Positions 24,116-33,363 of a stretch of DNA of 64,000 bases are shown here, piece by piece; position 1 is the first letter of the stretch, and each line of letters starts with the position of its first letter. Source of the DNA: an uncultured Collinsella sp. (GTDB taxonomy: Bacteria > Actinomycetota > Coriobacteriia > Coriobacteriales > Coriobacteriaceae); assembly GCA_900548265.1 (NCBI GenBank), contig URKG01000002.1:1-64000 (forward strand), read 5' to 3'. The translations under genes were made by a program, and so were the position numbers. The notes beneath the pieces are model-generated. The model searched no databases, was not told where the DNA came from, and saw only the letters and a list, made by a program, of their open reading frames with translations.

Positions 24116-24355
24116 ATGAGTGACAACACCAAGCATCTCGCAAAGAAGTGCGTCAAGGACGCGGGGCCGTGCTTCGCGTTGTGCCTTGTCGGCGCAGCGG
24201 TTGCGCTGCTGGCTGTTCTGGGGCCATTCGACGTGCTCAGAAGTGCCGTCTCTCTGCACGTTTGCATGGCCCTTGCCGCCGCCATGATGACCGGCGGCGT
24301 GCTCGATCTGGTTTTTTGGGTGCTTGACCCGTTTGGATGGAAGAACGAGGAGTAA
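24116..24355 (+). CDS. Small two-helix membrane protein, unknown
   Basis: 79 residues. Two hydrophobic segments: CFALCLVGAAVALLAVLGPF (about 19-38) and HVCMALAAAMMTGGVLDLVF (about 48-67), with a charged end GWKNEE. AAGGAG lies 10 bp before the ATG. No family recognised. It lies 83 bp before the phosphoesterase gene. Confidence 0.6.
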   Translation: MSDNTKHLAKKCVKDAGPCFALCLVGAAVALLAVLGPFDVLRSAVSLHVCMALAAAMMTGGVLDLVFWVLDPFGWKNEE

Positions 24356-24438
24356 GCCCTAAGGATGGAAGGGCTGGAACGGTTGGCTTAGTGATCGTGC
24401 AGAATGTGGCTAGCGACTTACAGGGAAGTGGTGATCCG

Positions 24439-25164
24439 ATGATGGTCTATGTGACGGGCGACGTCCACGGCGGCCTCGACATGCAAAAGCTCCGCGACTG
24501 GGAGCTTGGGGATAGCCTGACGGGCGACGACTATCTGATTGTCGCGGGCGACTTTGGCTTTCCATGGGATTTCTCTGCCGAAGAATGTGCCGACATCGCT
24601 TGGCTGGAGTCGCGCTCCTATACCGTGCTGTTCGTCGACGGCAACCACGAGCGTTTCGATCACTGGGCGGAGCGCCCCATGGAGTTGTGGCACGGTGGGC
24701 TGACGCAGCGCCTGTCGGACACCTCGCCCATACGGCGCCTGACGCGCGGCGAGGTTTTTGAGCTCGACGGCTCAACGATCTTTACCATGGGCGGCGCCAC
24801 GAGCGTGGATAAGGAATACCGCATTCCCTATTCCAGCTGGTGGCCACAGGAGCTGCCGGACGAGCGCAACTTTGAGGAGGCGCGGACAAAGCTCGACAGC
24901 ATGGGCTGGAAGGTCGACTACGTGATCACCCACACCTGCTCTACGCGCATGCTTTCGCCCACGCTTTATCCGGCACCCGGCTGGAACTACCCCGCCGTTG
25001 ATCGGCTTACGGCATTTTTCGATGAGCTGGAAGACCACTTGGATTACAAACGCTGGTGCTACGGGCATTTCCATCGGGATGCCAACCCGGCCGAGCGCCA
25101 TACCGTGCTCTACGACTGCATCGTTCGCTTGGGCGACGAACTCCAGCCCTGGGACGTTGTGTAG
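24439..25164 (+). CDS. Calcineurin-like metallophosphoesterase
   Basis: 241 residues. Metal motifs are TGDVHGG, VAGDFGFPWD, VDGNHERFD, THTCSTRM (His of the GH region) and YGHFHRD. The active site appears complete; the substrate is unknown. The second of two adjacent Met codons could also be the start. AGGGAAGTGG precedes it. Confidence 0.88.
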   Translation: MMVYVTGDVHGGLDMQKLRDWELGDSLTGDDYLIVAGDFGFPWDFSAEECADIAWLESRSYTVLFVDGNHERFDHWAERPMELWHGGLTQRLSDTSPIRRLTRGEVFELDGSTIFTMGGATSVDKEYRIPYSSWWPQELPDERNFEEARTKLDSMGWKVDYVITHTCSTRMLSPTLYPAPGWNYPAVDRLTAFFDELEDHLDYKRWCYGHFHRDANPAERHTVLYDCIVRLGDELQPWDVV

Positions 25165-25179
25165 GGGTGGGGTGGCTGG

Positions 25180-26190
25180 CTACTCGGCCGTTATGGTGAT
25201 GTTCTCCCGGTGTGCGCGGATGACATCCCAGCTAAAGTGTTCGACCAGCTGCTCGGCAGAGCACGGTGTGGTGTCCGATGCGATGCCCGTTTGCCCGGCG
25301 AGCCATCCCAGCAGTGCCTCGGGTGTGCCAAAGCGGGCGCGTAGTTCGCCCAGGTCCAGATCGCGGTCGCGCTTGGAAAGGCGGCGGCCGTCCGGCGACA
25401 TGAGCAGCGGGATGTGCGCGTAGTGCGGCGTGGGAAGACCCAGCAGATGCTGCAGATAGATTTGGCGGGGCGTGGAGCCCAGCAGATCGCATCCGCGCAC
25501 GACCTCGGTGACGCCCATGGCAGCGTCATCGACCACCACGGCTAACTGGTAGGCAAACACGCCGTCGCTGCGACGCACCAAAAAGTCGCCGCATTCGGTG
25601 GCGAGCGCCTCGCATTGGGCACCATACGTGCGGTCCACAAATTCGACCACATCGTCTGCGAGGTCGTCGACGGCGGGCACGCGCAGGCGCGTGGCCGGGG
25701 CGCGCAGGGCACTGCGGCGGGCGACCTCTTCGGCCGAAAGCCCTCGGCAGGAGCCGCGATAAATGGGCGTGCCGTCGCTGGCGTGCGGCGCGCTCGCGGC
25801 GTGGAGTTCGGCGCGCGTGCAAAAGCAGGGGTAGGTGAGGCCGGCGTCTTGCAGCTGGTGCAGGGCGTCCTCGTACAAGTCCAGGCGATCGTGCTGGCAG
25901 TAGGGGCCTTCGTCCCACTCAAGCCCCAGCCAGGCCAGGTCGTCAATCAGTTGAGCGGCAAGTTCCGGGCGCTTGCAGCGATCGTCCAGGTCCTCGATGC
26001 GCAGTACGATGCGGCCGCCCTGGCTGCGGGCCGAAAGCCACGCGCACAGGCAACTGAACACGTTGCCCAGGTGCATGCGGCCCGAGGGCGACGGGGCAAA
26101 ACGGCCCACGACGGGCGCGGGGGCAGAGGCGGCCGGCGTCGTTGGCGCGTCCGCGGCGGGCGTTGCTATGTTGCGTGCTTTGATATCCAT
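25180..26190 (-). CDS. gluQ: Glutamyl-Q tRNA(Asp) synthetase
   Basis: 336 residues, a GluRS catalytic core without the anticodon-binding domain. GRFAPSPSGRMHLGN is the HIGH region, LRIEDLDDR follows, CFCTRAEL and RGSCRGLS give the zinc-site area, VVRGCDLLGSTPRQIYL is typical, and RRLSKRDRD is the KMSKS-like loop. GluQ attaches glutamate to queuosine in tRNA-Asp. A TATACT box ends 7 bp upstream of the ATG and no ribosome-binding site is seen, so the mRNA may be leaderless. The 20-residue Ala/Pro N-terminal extension is unusual. Confidence 0.92.
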   Translation of the reverse strand: MDIKARNIATPAADAPTTPAASAPAPVVGRFAPSPSGRMHLGNVFSCLCAWLSARSQGGRIVLRIEDLDDRCKRPELAAQLIDDLAWLGLEWDEGPYCQHDRLDLYEDALHQLQDAGLTYPCFCTRAELHAASAPHASDGTPIYRGSCRGLSAEEVARRSALRAPATRLRVPAVDDLADDVVEFVDRTYGAQCEALATECGDFLVRRSDGVFAYQLAVVVDDAAMGVTEVVRGCDLLGSTPRQIYLQHLLGLPTPHYAHIPLLMSPDGRRLSKRDRDLDLGELRARFGTPEALLGWLAGQTGIASDTTPCSAEQLVEHFSWDVIRAHRENITITAE

Positions 26191-26704
26191 GCGGACGAGT
26201 ATAGCGCGGGGCGCGATGGGGAGACGTCACTGTGGTCCGCAAGTTGTCGAAGCCCCGCATTGCGTATGGCGGGCCGCAGACTCGGCGCTTTGATTCCTGT
26301 CCATCAATTCGGCACCTTAGACGACAGAAACCCCGGCAGCTCTTCGCAACTGCCGGGGTTTCCGCGGAAAAGGGGGACATGATCCTCGAGCGAACGGCAA
26401 AGGGGCAAACCGTTTTCGCTCAACTGCTTTATGCCCCTCGGCTGGCGGCTCAATCAGCGCATGCCGCGCCCACACAAAGCCGCTACACCTGTGACGGAGC
26501 TGTGGAGTGGTATCTATTGCTGGCGCAGGCCATGCCAAGGGTGTCCCTAATGACTAGTCATTTAAGAACGTCCCCAATGACTAGCTGCTGGCGGCGGGCG
26601 TGACTTTCATCCCGTTTGGCGCTCCGGTCGCCTAGATGTTCGTCATGCGTACCCGCAAACGTGGGACAATGGCGCTGTTGGTTTTACAGACAAAGGATAT
26701 GCCT
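26191..26704. other. Gene-free stretch with a perfect hairpin and one repeat
   Basis: Between gluQ and the DUF2207 gene. It holds a perfect 13-bp stem (GAAACCCCGGCAG / CTGCCGGGGTTTC, 26327-26362) without a T-run on either side, and the constant-loop hairpin at 26554-26584. No convincing coding sequence: short open frames have no ribosome-binding site or family pattern. Confidence 0.55.
26554..26584. repeat. Constant-loop hairpin repeat (CTAGTCATT stem)
   Basis: A perfect 9-bp stem, CTAGTCATT with AATGACTAG, around the 13-nt loop TAAGAACGTCCCC, whose complement starts GGGGACGTT. Almost identical to the copy at 29068. Confidence 0.8.
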
Positions 26705-28648
26705 ATGAACGCCCCCGTTGCCAAGACCTGTCGGCAGCGTCGCCTATTCGCGCGATTTGCTTCCGTCTGCGCACTCGTCGCGCTTGCATTGTTGCTACTG
26801 CCCGCCGCCGCGCACGCCGACGGCTACTCCATGAGCCAAACCTACATCGGCGCCACGGTTGAGGCCGATGGGTCGTTGACCGTTGTCGAGGGGCGCCAGT
26901 TTGATTTCGATGACGACATCAACGGCGTGTATTGGGAGATCAATGCGGGCACCAACCAGCAGGGCGGTGCGGCGGGTGTCGACGTGCTGAGCGTCGAGGA
27001 AGACGATGCCGCGTTTAACAGGGTCGACTATGCAAACAAAGGTGACAGCGGCGTCTATACGGTCGAGCAGTCCGACGGCGGCGTAAAGATCAAGGTTTTC
27101 AGCCCCCACGAGAGCGGCGATAGCGCGATCTATTACGTGAGCTACACCATGACCGGTGCGGTCATGAACTGGGCCGATACCGCCGAGCTCTACTGGAAGT
27201 TCGTGGGTGACGGCTGGTCCGCGGATTCCGACGATGTCGAGATGGAAGTGTACTTCGCAAATGCCGCTGCCGGGACGGCGGCCGTCAAGGGCGACAACTT
27301 CCGCGCGTGGGGCCACGGTCCGCTGACGGGCGATGTGTCGCTCGATGAGGATGAGCCCATGGTCACCTATACCATTCCCTGCGTGCATCAGGGCGAATTC
27401 GCCGAGGCACGCATCGCCTTCCCCAGCGACTGGGTGCCGCAGCTTGCCGCCTCGGGCGAAGAGCGCATGTCAACGATCCTGAGCGAAGAGAAGGAATGGG
27501 CCGACGAGGCTAACGCCCGCCGCGCTCACGCTCGCATGATTGCCAATGCACTTGCCGTGCTAAGTGTTGTCGCGGCGGTGGCCTTTACCGGCACAATCGT
27601 TGTGTTCAAGCTGTGTCGCCGCAAGCCCAAGCCGCTTTTCCAGGACGAATATTTCCGCGATGTGCCTTCGGCCGACCATCCCGCCGTGCTTTCGGCCCTC
27701 ATGAGCTGGAACGAGGTGCCCGATCAGGCATATATCGCCACGCTCATGAAGCTTACTGACGACCGTGTGATCAAGCTGGAGCAGGCGACCGTGACCAAGG
27801 CCAAGAAGGGTCTGTTGGGGCGTGAAAAAGAAGAGCAGACGTATCGCGTGACGGTGAGTGATGCGGGTTGGAAGTCGGCCAAGGGCATTGACCACATGGT
27901 GCTCAAGGTCTTCTTTGCCGGTGCTAAGCCCGACGAGAACGGCGATCGCTCGCGCACGTTTGACGAGCTGCAGCACTACGTCAAGCAGCACGCTACGCCC
28001 GTGGGCGACAAGCTCGAGGACTATCAGAACACCGTTAAGGGCAAGTTGGCCGATAGCGAGTACGTTGCCTCGGACGGCATTGTCGCAATGGTGTTCTGCC
28101 TGGTTCTTGGTATTCTGATCGCCTTTGTTCCCATGGGATCCATCTTCTTTACCGACGGCGCACAGGCGAACATTATCGCCGCGGTTATCTCGGTGCCGAT
28201 TGTGCTGGTGGGTATTGGCGTGGGCCTTACGTTCCGCCGCTTTACGCCGGAAGGTGCCGAGGTAGCGGCCCGTTGCAAGGCGCTCAAGCATTGGCTCGAG
28301 GACTTCACGCGCCTAAAGGAAGCCGCCCCGGGCGATTTGGTGCTGTGGAACAAGCTGCTGGTGATGGGTGTGGCGCTGGGCGTTTCGAAGGAAGTCCTGC
28401 GTCAGCTTGCCGAGGCGGTGCCTCCCGAGGTGCGCGAGGCCGACGGTTTCTACGACAATTACCCCTGCTACTGGTGGTACTACCATCATTACGGCATCGA
28501 TTCGCCGCTCGATTCGTTTAACGATGTGTATCACGAGAGCATCCGTGAGCTGGCTTCGAGTTCCGATAGCTCGGGCGGCGGCGGAGGCGGCGGCTTCTCG
28601 GGCGGCGGCGGTGGTGGCGTCGGCGGAGGCGGCGGCGGAACGTTCTAG
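26705..28648 (+). CDS. DUF2207 membrane protein with signal peptide and Gly-rich tail
   Basis: 647 residues. Signal peptide FASVCALVALALLLLPAAAHA ends near residue 38. An extracytoplasmic beta-rich region follows, then membrane helices (ANALAVLSVVAAVAFTGTIVV and two more near residues 460-510), a cytoplasmic part, and a C-terminal run of Gly with occasional Ser ending GGGGGTF. This is the layout of DUF2207 proteins, whose role is unknown. AAAGGA lies 7 bp before the ATG at 26705. It stands alone. Confidence 0.88.
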   Translation: MNAPVAKTCRQRRLFARFASVCALVALALLLLPAAAHADGYSMSQTYIGATVEADGSLTVVEGRQFDFDDDINGVYWEINAGTNQQGGAAGVDVLSVEEDDAAFNRVDYANKGDSGVYTVEQSDGGVKIKVFSPHESGDSAIYYVSYTMTGAVMNWADTAELYWKFVGDGWSADSDDVEMEVYFANAAAGTAAVKGDNFRAWGHGPLTGDVSLDEDEPMVTYTIPCVHQGEFAEARIAFPSDWVPQLAASGEERMSTILSEEKEWADEANARRAHARMIANALAVLSVVAAVAFTGTIVVFKLCRRKPKPLFQDEYFRDVPSADHPAVLSALMSWNEVPDQAYIATLMKLTDDRVIKLEQATVTKAKKGLLGREKEEQTYRVTVSDAGWKSAKGIDHMVLKVFFAGAKPDENGDRSRTFDELQHYVKQHATPVGDKLEDYQNTVKGKLADSEYVASDGIVAMVFCLVLGILIAFVPMGSIFFTDGAQANIIAAVISVPIVLVGIGVGLTFRRFTPEGAEVAARCKALKHWLEDFTRLKEAAPGDLVLWNKLLVMGVALGVSKEVLRQLAEAVPPEVREADGFYDNYPCYWWYYHHYGIDSPLDSFNDVYHESIRELASSSDSSGGGGGGGFSGGGGGGVGGGGGGTF

Positions 28649-28761
28649 CGAGCGCTTGCTTTGGGGTGGACCTTTCTGGGCGGTTGCCAGGGAAGATCCA
28701 TCCCATTTTTGTGCATCGAAACGGGCCATACTTTCCGCTGCGGACCTTTGCGCAAGGGGCA

Positions 28762-28991
28762 GTGGGCAAAAAATGCCAAATATGAGTACTGTTGCCTAGA
28801 TTGTCACATTTGCTTGTACTAAAAAATGGACTCCTAACGAGATTGTTTCTCGTTAGAAATCTATTTTATTGTACATTTGGGGAGATACGTTAGTTCATCC
28901 AACGCGTCGAGAGGTCTAAGAGACCCGAAAAAGCCGAATTTCGCTGCCACTAAAAAGGTAACAGTACTCATATTTGATGTTTTTTGACCAC
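28762..28991. repeat. 230-bp AT-rich element with 35-bp inverted ends, copy 1
   Basis: The left end (28762-28796) and right end (28957-28991) agree at 30 of 35 positions after reverse complementing; both contain AAATATGAGTACTGTT and CAAAAAA. An internal hairpin CTAACGAG...CTCGTTAG is present. No open frame of note. Much more AT-rich than its surroundings. The copy at 47299 has the same length. Confidence 0.82.
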
Positions 28992-29067
28992 AGCTATATG
29001 TGAACCCCTATATAGCGACCTCAAGAAGGGCTTCGTCGGTCGTTTTGATCAAGACTGTCCCCAACGA

Positions 29068-29098
29068 CTAGTCATTTAAGAACGTCCCCAACGACTAG
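29068..29098. repeat. Constant-loop hairpin repeat (CTAGTCATT stem), second copy
   Basis: CTAGTCATT with AACGACTAG (one G-U) around the 13-nt loop TAAGAACGTCCCC, identical in loop to the copy at 26554. It lies 76 bp after the 230-bp element. A weaker related hairpin (CCGGCA/TGCCGG with a loop containing GTCCC) follows at about 29132-29156. Confidence 0.78.
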
Positions 29099-29164
29099 GT
29101 GCGGCTGCTGCCAAGGAGTGTCCCGGGGTGCCGGCACAAGAGGAACGTCCCTAACTGCCGGGTT

Positions 29165-29806
29165 TTAGACGGTTAGGTCCAGTTCGTAGAGGAAGCTTTC
29201 GCGCGGCATGGCGTGGCGGCGTTCCTCGCGGTTGGCGCGGTGCGTGGCGGTGCGCTTAAAGCCGTGCAACTCGTAGAACTTCCACGAGCAGTTGGAGTCG
29301 GTGTACAGGTGTGCGCTGGTCGCCCCGCGCGAGGACAGATGCGAGATTGCGGCGTCGAGCAGAACCGTGCCAACGCCCAGGCCGTGGACATCGCGATCCA
29401 CGGCAAGCAACGTGACCTCGTTGTCGTGCGGCGGCGGGCTGCATTCGAGCAGGCGGTTGTTGGTTCGGATGGTTGCGCGCACAAACGAGAGATATTCGGC
29501 GCAGGCATCGGGCTCCAGCTCGCGCATTTGCGACAGCAGTGCACGCTCAGTATCCATCCAATGTTCGTTGATAGTGACGCCGGAGCTCTGTCCTGCGCGT
29601 GCAAGCGCAATGCCGCGCGCCTGACCGTCGATTACGGCAACCTGCGAAAACGTCGATGACGAAAGGCAGTAGGCAAGATCGCACGCGGCCTCAAGGCGGT
29701 TGTACTCATCGTTATCCGAGTTGTTGTGCCAAAGCTGCTGCAAGATCAGCGCGATGGCGTCGAAATCTTCGGTATCAAACGGTCGGTAGAGAACCCGCGA
29801 GACCAT
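29165..29806 (-). CDS. GNAT-family N-acetyltransferase
   Basis: 213 residues. The acetyl-CoA motif is visible in VTLLAVDRDVHGLGVGTVLLDAAI (in two parts; the Gly-x-Gly loop is HGLGVGT), followed by HLYTDSNCSWKFYELHGFKRTA, the usual motif-B region. The N-terminal half VLYRPFDTEDFDAIALIL is a typical opening. Substrate unknown. It is convergent with the DUF2207 gene across the repeats. Confidence 0.88.
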   Translation of the reverse strand: MVSRVLYRPFDTEDFDAIALILQQLWHNNSDNDEYNRLEAACDLAYCLSSSTFSQVAVIDGQARGIALARAGQSSGVTINEHWMDTERALLSQMRELEPDACAEYLSFVRATIRTNNRLLECSPPPHDNEVTLLAVDRDVHGLGVGTVLLDAAISHLSSRGATSAHLYTDSNCSWKFYELHGFKRTATHRANREERRHAMPRESFLYELDLTV

Positions 29807-30081
29807 GGTGCCTCTTTCTATTGCGGATGCATATCGAGCACAGTTCTACCACGCCGTTGGCATCTAATTATGGTGCCGCTGTGTTCCATGAACTCACCGC
29901 GCCCGGTGCCACGCCCATACCCCCGCTCGAAGCTTTTTCTGCACAGCCGCGCGTTGCGGGGTGCATCGATGCGCTCGATGCGCTACATTAAATCAGTATT
30001 TTCAATGCCGCTGCGCGAGCGCTGCAGATCGACGTATCACCGACTCACAGAGCACGGCGGCGTACCAGACAGGAGGACTGC

Positions 30082-31689
30082 ATGGGATCTGATGTGAAGA
30101 TCGCACGCGCGTTGATCTCGGTTACCGATAAAACGGGTGTCGTCGATTTCGCACGGACGCTGGTTGATGACTTTGGCGTCGAGATCATCTCTACGGGCGG
30201 CACGGCTCGTGCCATCGAGGACGCGGGCGTTCCCGTAACCCCCATCGAGGAGTTCACGGGCTATCCCGAGATGATGGACGGCCGCGTTAAGACCCTGCAC
30301 CCCAAGGTTCACGGCGCGCTGCTGGCCCGCCGCGATTCCGAGCAGCACATGCAGGAGGCCGCTGAGCACGGCATTAAGCTGATCGACCTGGTCGTCGTCA
30401 ACCTGTACGAGTTCGAGAAGACCGTCGCCAACCCCGAGGTCACCTTCGCGGACGCCATCGAGCACATCGACATCGGTGGCCCCTCCATGCTGCGCTCTGC
30501 TGCCAAGAACGCTGCGAGCGTTACCGTCATTTCCGACCCTGCCGACTATGATGCCGTCCTGGCCGAGATGCACGAGACCGGTGGCTGCACCACGCTTTCC
30601 ACCCGTCGTCGCCTGCAGGTGAAGGTCTACCAGACCACCGCCGCCTACGATACGGCTATCTCCCGTTGGCTTGCCGCCCAGGCAAGCGACGTGGCGGACA
30701 CCTCTGCCAAGCTCGAGATTTCGCTGGAGAAGGTCGACGACCTGCGCTATGGCGAGAATCCTCAGCAGAAGGCTACGGTCTACCGCTTTGCCGAGGGCTG
30801 CGAGAATACCGCGAGCTCGCAGTTCCCGCTCGTTGGCTCCGAGCAGATCCAGGGCAAGCCGCTCAGCTACAACAACTATCTGGATGCCGATGCCGCTTGG
30901 AACCTGGTCCGCGAGTTCGACGAGCCGGCCTGCGTGATCCTCAAACACCAGAACCCCTGCGGTTCTGCCGTTGCCGAGGACATCGCGGCTGCCTACGACC
31001 GCGCCTTCGCCTGCGATCCCAAGAGCGCCTTTGGCGGCATCATCGCCTGCAACCGCGAGGTTCCCTATGAGCTGGTCGAGCACTTTGCCGATCAGAACAA
31101 GCAGTTCGTCGAGGTTATCATCGCCCCGAGCTACACTGCCGAGGCGCTCGAGCGCATGGCCAAGCGCCCCAACCTGCGCGTGCTGGCTACCGGCGGCGTG
31201 GACCACGGCGCCCAGGTGGAGCTGCGCTCCGTCGACGGCGGCATGCTGGTGCAGGAAGTCGACCACGTGACCGAGGATCCCGCGACCTTTACGTTCCCCA
31301 CCGACCGCAAGCCCACCGACGCCGAGATGGCCGAGCTCGAGTTTGCCTGGAAGGTCTGCAAGGGCGTTAAGTCCAACGCCATCCTGGTCTCCAAGGGCAA
31401 GGCCGGCATTGGCATGGGCCCGGGTCAGCCCAACCGCGTGGATTCTGCGCTGCTGGCCTGCGAGCGTGCCGAGGACTTCTGCGAGCGTGAGGGCGTGGAG
31501 AAGGGTGGCTTTGCCTGCGCAAGCGACGCGTTCTTCCCGTTCCGCGACAACGTCGACGTGCTTGCTGAGCACGGCGTGACCTGCATCATCCAGCCCGGCG
31601 GCTCCAAGCGCGACGACGAGAGCATCCAGGCCTGCAACGAACACAATATCGCTATGGTCTTCACCGGTGCCAGGCATTTCCGTCACTAA
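30082..31689 (+). CDS. purH: Bifunctional AICAR transformylase/IMP cyclohydrolase
   Basis: 535 residues. The cyclohydrolase domain comes first (ALISVTDKTGVVDFA, STGGTARAIEDAG, GRVKTLHPKVHG), then the transformylase (LRYGENPQQKATVY, LSYNNYLDADAAW, KHQNPCGSAVA, SDAFFPFRDNVD, and the end AMVFTGARHFRH). It finishes purine synthesis and also recycles AICAR released by HisF. AGGAGG precedes the ATG. Its own terminator follows at 31720. Confidence 0.97.
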   Translation: MGSDVKIARALISVTDKTGVVDFARTLVDDFGVEIISTGGTARAIEDAGVPVTPIEEFTGYPEMMDGRVKTLHPKVHGALLARRDSEQHMQEAAEHGIKLIDLVVVNLYEFEKTVANPEVTFADAIEHIDIGGPSMLRSAAKNAASVTVISDPADYDAVLAEMHETGGCTTLSTRRRLQVKVYQTTAAYDTAISRWLAAQASDVADTSAKLEISLEKVDDLRYGENPQQKATVYRFAEGCENTASSQFPLVGSEQIQGKPLSYNNYLDADAAWNLVREFDEPACVILKHQNPCGSAVAEDIAAAYDRAFACDPKSAFGGIIACNREVPYELVEHFADQNKQFVEVIIAPSYTAEALERMAKRPNLRVLATGGVDHGAQVELRSVDGGMLVQEVDHVTEDPATFTFPTDRKPTDAEMAELEFAWKVCKGVKSNAILVSKGKAGIGMGPGQPNRVDSALLACERAEDFCEREGVEKGGFACASDAFFPFRDNVDVLAEHGVTCIIQPGGSKRDDESIQACNEHNIAMVFTGARHFRH

Positions 31690-31719
31690 GTTTTGCCCCG
31701 GGACAAAATAATCTCCGCA

Positions 31720-31754
31720 AAAGACGGTCGCTCCGTTTGGAGGGCCGTCTTTTT
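31720..31754 (+). terminator. purH terminator
   Basis: AAAGACGG and CCGTCTTT with inner CTCC/GGAG pairs, followed by TTTTT. Confidence 0.85.
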
Positions 31755-31794
31755 GGTATAAGAGGACGGAATGACTAACACGAAAGGTACAACC

Positions 31795-32502
31795 ATGCCC
31801 CAGATTGATGATGCCGAGCTGTTTGGCAATGCCGAGGATCAGCGTGCGTACGAGGATTTCTGCGCCAATCAAGAGGCGGTCGAGAAGTTCACGCTCGACA
31901 AGCCCGCGCTCATCTGCCGTTGGCGTATGTCCAACAAAAAGGTGCCCATGCTCAACCGCCACATCCGTGCGCTGTCCGAGCGCCTGGTGCAGGGCGAGCC
32001 GCTTACCCATAACATGCTCAGCTGGGCAAAGCAGCACGTTGAGTGGTCACTTGCCGAGGGCGACTACACCGCACGCGACGGCGTGCTCATGCTGGTGATC
32101 GACGTTAACGGCAATGCCGCCATGACGGTGGGGGAGTACGAGCCGCTGGCCGACACGTCGGCCAAGGCGCTGCGTGCCCGTTCTGCCGAGGCTCGCTCCG
32201 AAGCCGACGAGACCGGCGTGGCGCCCGAGCTGCTCGCCGCCGTCAACAACGGCGAGCTTGCCTTTGTGGCGCCGGCGGACGAGTGTCTGTGCGGCACGGC
32301 GACGCTCATTGAGCAGCTGGCCCAGACCAAGGGCATCCCGGTCACGCGCGTAGACATTCCCGCGCAGCTCAAGGGTGCCTTGTTCCTGGTGAGCGACGAG
32401 CACGGCGTGGTCCCCGCAACCGAGACGGACGCCGCGGAGGCCGACGCCGCCACGGTCGCCTTCTTTGCCGACGGCTACGAAAAGCTCCGTGCCCGCCGCT
32501 AA
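31795..32502 (+). CDS. Protein of unknown function
   Basis: 235 residues, mixed alpha/beta, acidic. Notable stretches: DKPALICRWRMSNKKVPML, RDGVLMLVIDVNGNAAM, and LCGTATLIEQLAQTKGIPV. The pattern recalls, but does not prove, a PLP-IV aminotransferase-like fold; no lysine motif was identified. GAAAGG precedes the ATG at 31795, which is preferred over the in-frame ATG at 31771. A hairpin repeat starts inside its stop codon. Confidence 0.65.
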   Translation: MPQIDDAELFGNAEDQRAYEDFCANQEAVEKFTLDKPALICRWRMSNKKVPMLNRHIRALSERLVQGEPLTHNMLSWAKQHVEWSLAEGDYTARDGVLMLVIDVNGNAAMTVGEYEPLADTSAKALRARSAEARSEADETGVAPELLAAVNNGELAFVAPADECLCGTATLIEQLAQTKGIPVTRVDIPAQLKGALFLVSDEHGVVPATETDAAEADAATVAFFADGYEKLRARR

Positions 32503-32537
32503 ATGATTTTTCTGGGACGGGGATTTAATAATCATTT
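32501..32537. repeat. Constant-loop hairpin repeat with AT-rich stem
   Basis: AAATGATTTTT with AATAATCATTT (10 of 11 paired) around the loop CTGGGACGGGGATTT. The left arm starts in the stop codon of the upstream gene, as for the copy after hisB. Confidence 0.65.
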
Positions 32538-32553
32538 GATCCCCGCGCCCGTT

Positions 32554-32590
32554 GCGAGCGGGGGGCGAGCCAAACGCCCCCCCGCTCGCG
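32554..32590. repeat. Very GC-rich hairpin upstream of the BceR-like gene
   Basis: GCGAGCGGGGGGCG pairs with CGCCCCCCCGCTCGC across a 7-8 nt loop. No T-run follows. It lies in the leader region of the two-component operon and may be a regulatory or repeat structure. Confidence 0.5.
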
Positions 32591-32682
32591 AACAGTTCTG
32601 TCACCTTGGTGACGCGCAAGGCGCGCACCTGCGGCTCCGCAGCCATAATGGTGGCAAGACAACCAAGGGGGGAGCGGAATCC

Positions 32683-33354
32683 ATGGCGCTGATCTATATC
32701 GTTGAGGACGACGAGCCCATTCGTCGCGAGCTTGCCGATATCCTTGCCCGTGCGGGTTTTGAGGTCGAGGCATGCGAATCATTCGAGCACGTTTCGCGCG
32801 ATATTCTCGCCGCCGCGCCCGACCTGGTGCTGCTCGACCTCACGCTTCCCGTTAAGGACGGCCAGCATATCTGCCACGAGGTTCGCCGCGAATCCGAGGT
32901 TCCCATCATCGTCCTCACGTCGCGCGCGACCGAGATCGACGAGGTCATGGCCATGACGCTCGGCGCAGACGACTTTGTTCCCAAGCCCTACAGCGCCCGT
33001 GTGCTCGTGGCGCGCATCAATGCCTTGCTGCGTCGCACCGCGGCGGCAGGCGAGCGCAGCACGCTCGTCCACAAGGGGCTGGAGCTCGACCTCGCCCGCT
33101 CCATGGTCACCAATACGGCAACCGGCGACAGTACCGAGCTCACCAAAAACGAGCTGCGTATCCTCTCGCTGCTCTTGGGTCGCGCGGGCAAGATCGTCTC
33201 GCGTCCGGCCATCATGCAGGACCTGTGGGACTCCGACGCCTTCGTGGACGACAACACGCTTACCGTTAACATCAACCGCCTGCGCACCACGCTCGAAAAA
33301 ATCGGCATCAAGGGGTATTTGACGACGCACCGCGGCCAAGGCTATTCGGTCTAG
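32683..33354 (+). CDS. OmpR-family response regulator, BceR/GraR-like
   Basis: 223 residues. Receiver with Asp52 in LVLLDLTLPVKDGQ, TSRATE and the Lys of FVPKPYS. The DNA-binding wing contains TKNELRILSLLLGRAGKIVSR, NTLTVNINRLRTTLEKIG and the ending GYLTTHRGQGYSV, typical of regulators paired with intramembrane-sensing kinases. GGGGGGAG lies before the ATG at 32683. It is 9 bp from the kinase. Confidence 0.92.
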   Translation: MALIYIVEDDEPIRRELADILARAGFEVEACESFEHVSRDILAAAPDLVLLDLTLPVKDGQHICHEVRRESEVPIIVLTSRATEIDEVMAMTLGADDFVPKPYSARVLVARINALLRRTAAAGERSTLVHKGLELDLARSMVTNTATGDSTELTKNELRILSLLLGRAGKIVSRPAIMQDLWDSDAFVDDNTLTVNINRLRTTLEKIGIKGYLTTHRGQGYSV

Positions 33355-33363
33355 GGGCCGGCT

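Noticed and set aside
26232..26603. Possible small gene between gluQ and the DUF2207 gene
   Set aside because: No ribosome-binding site, crosses a perfect hairpin and a repeat element, and no fold-like pattern in the product.
30037..32037. Long minus-strand open frame opposite purH
   Set aside because: Shadow of purH; no recognisable motifs.
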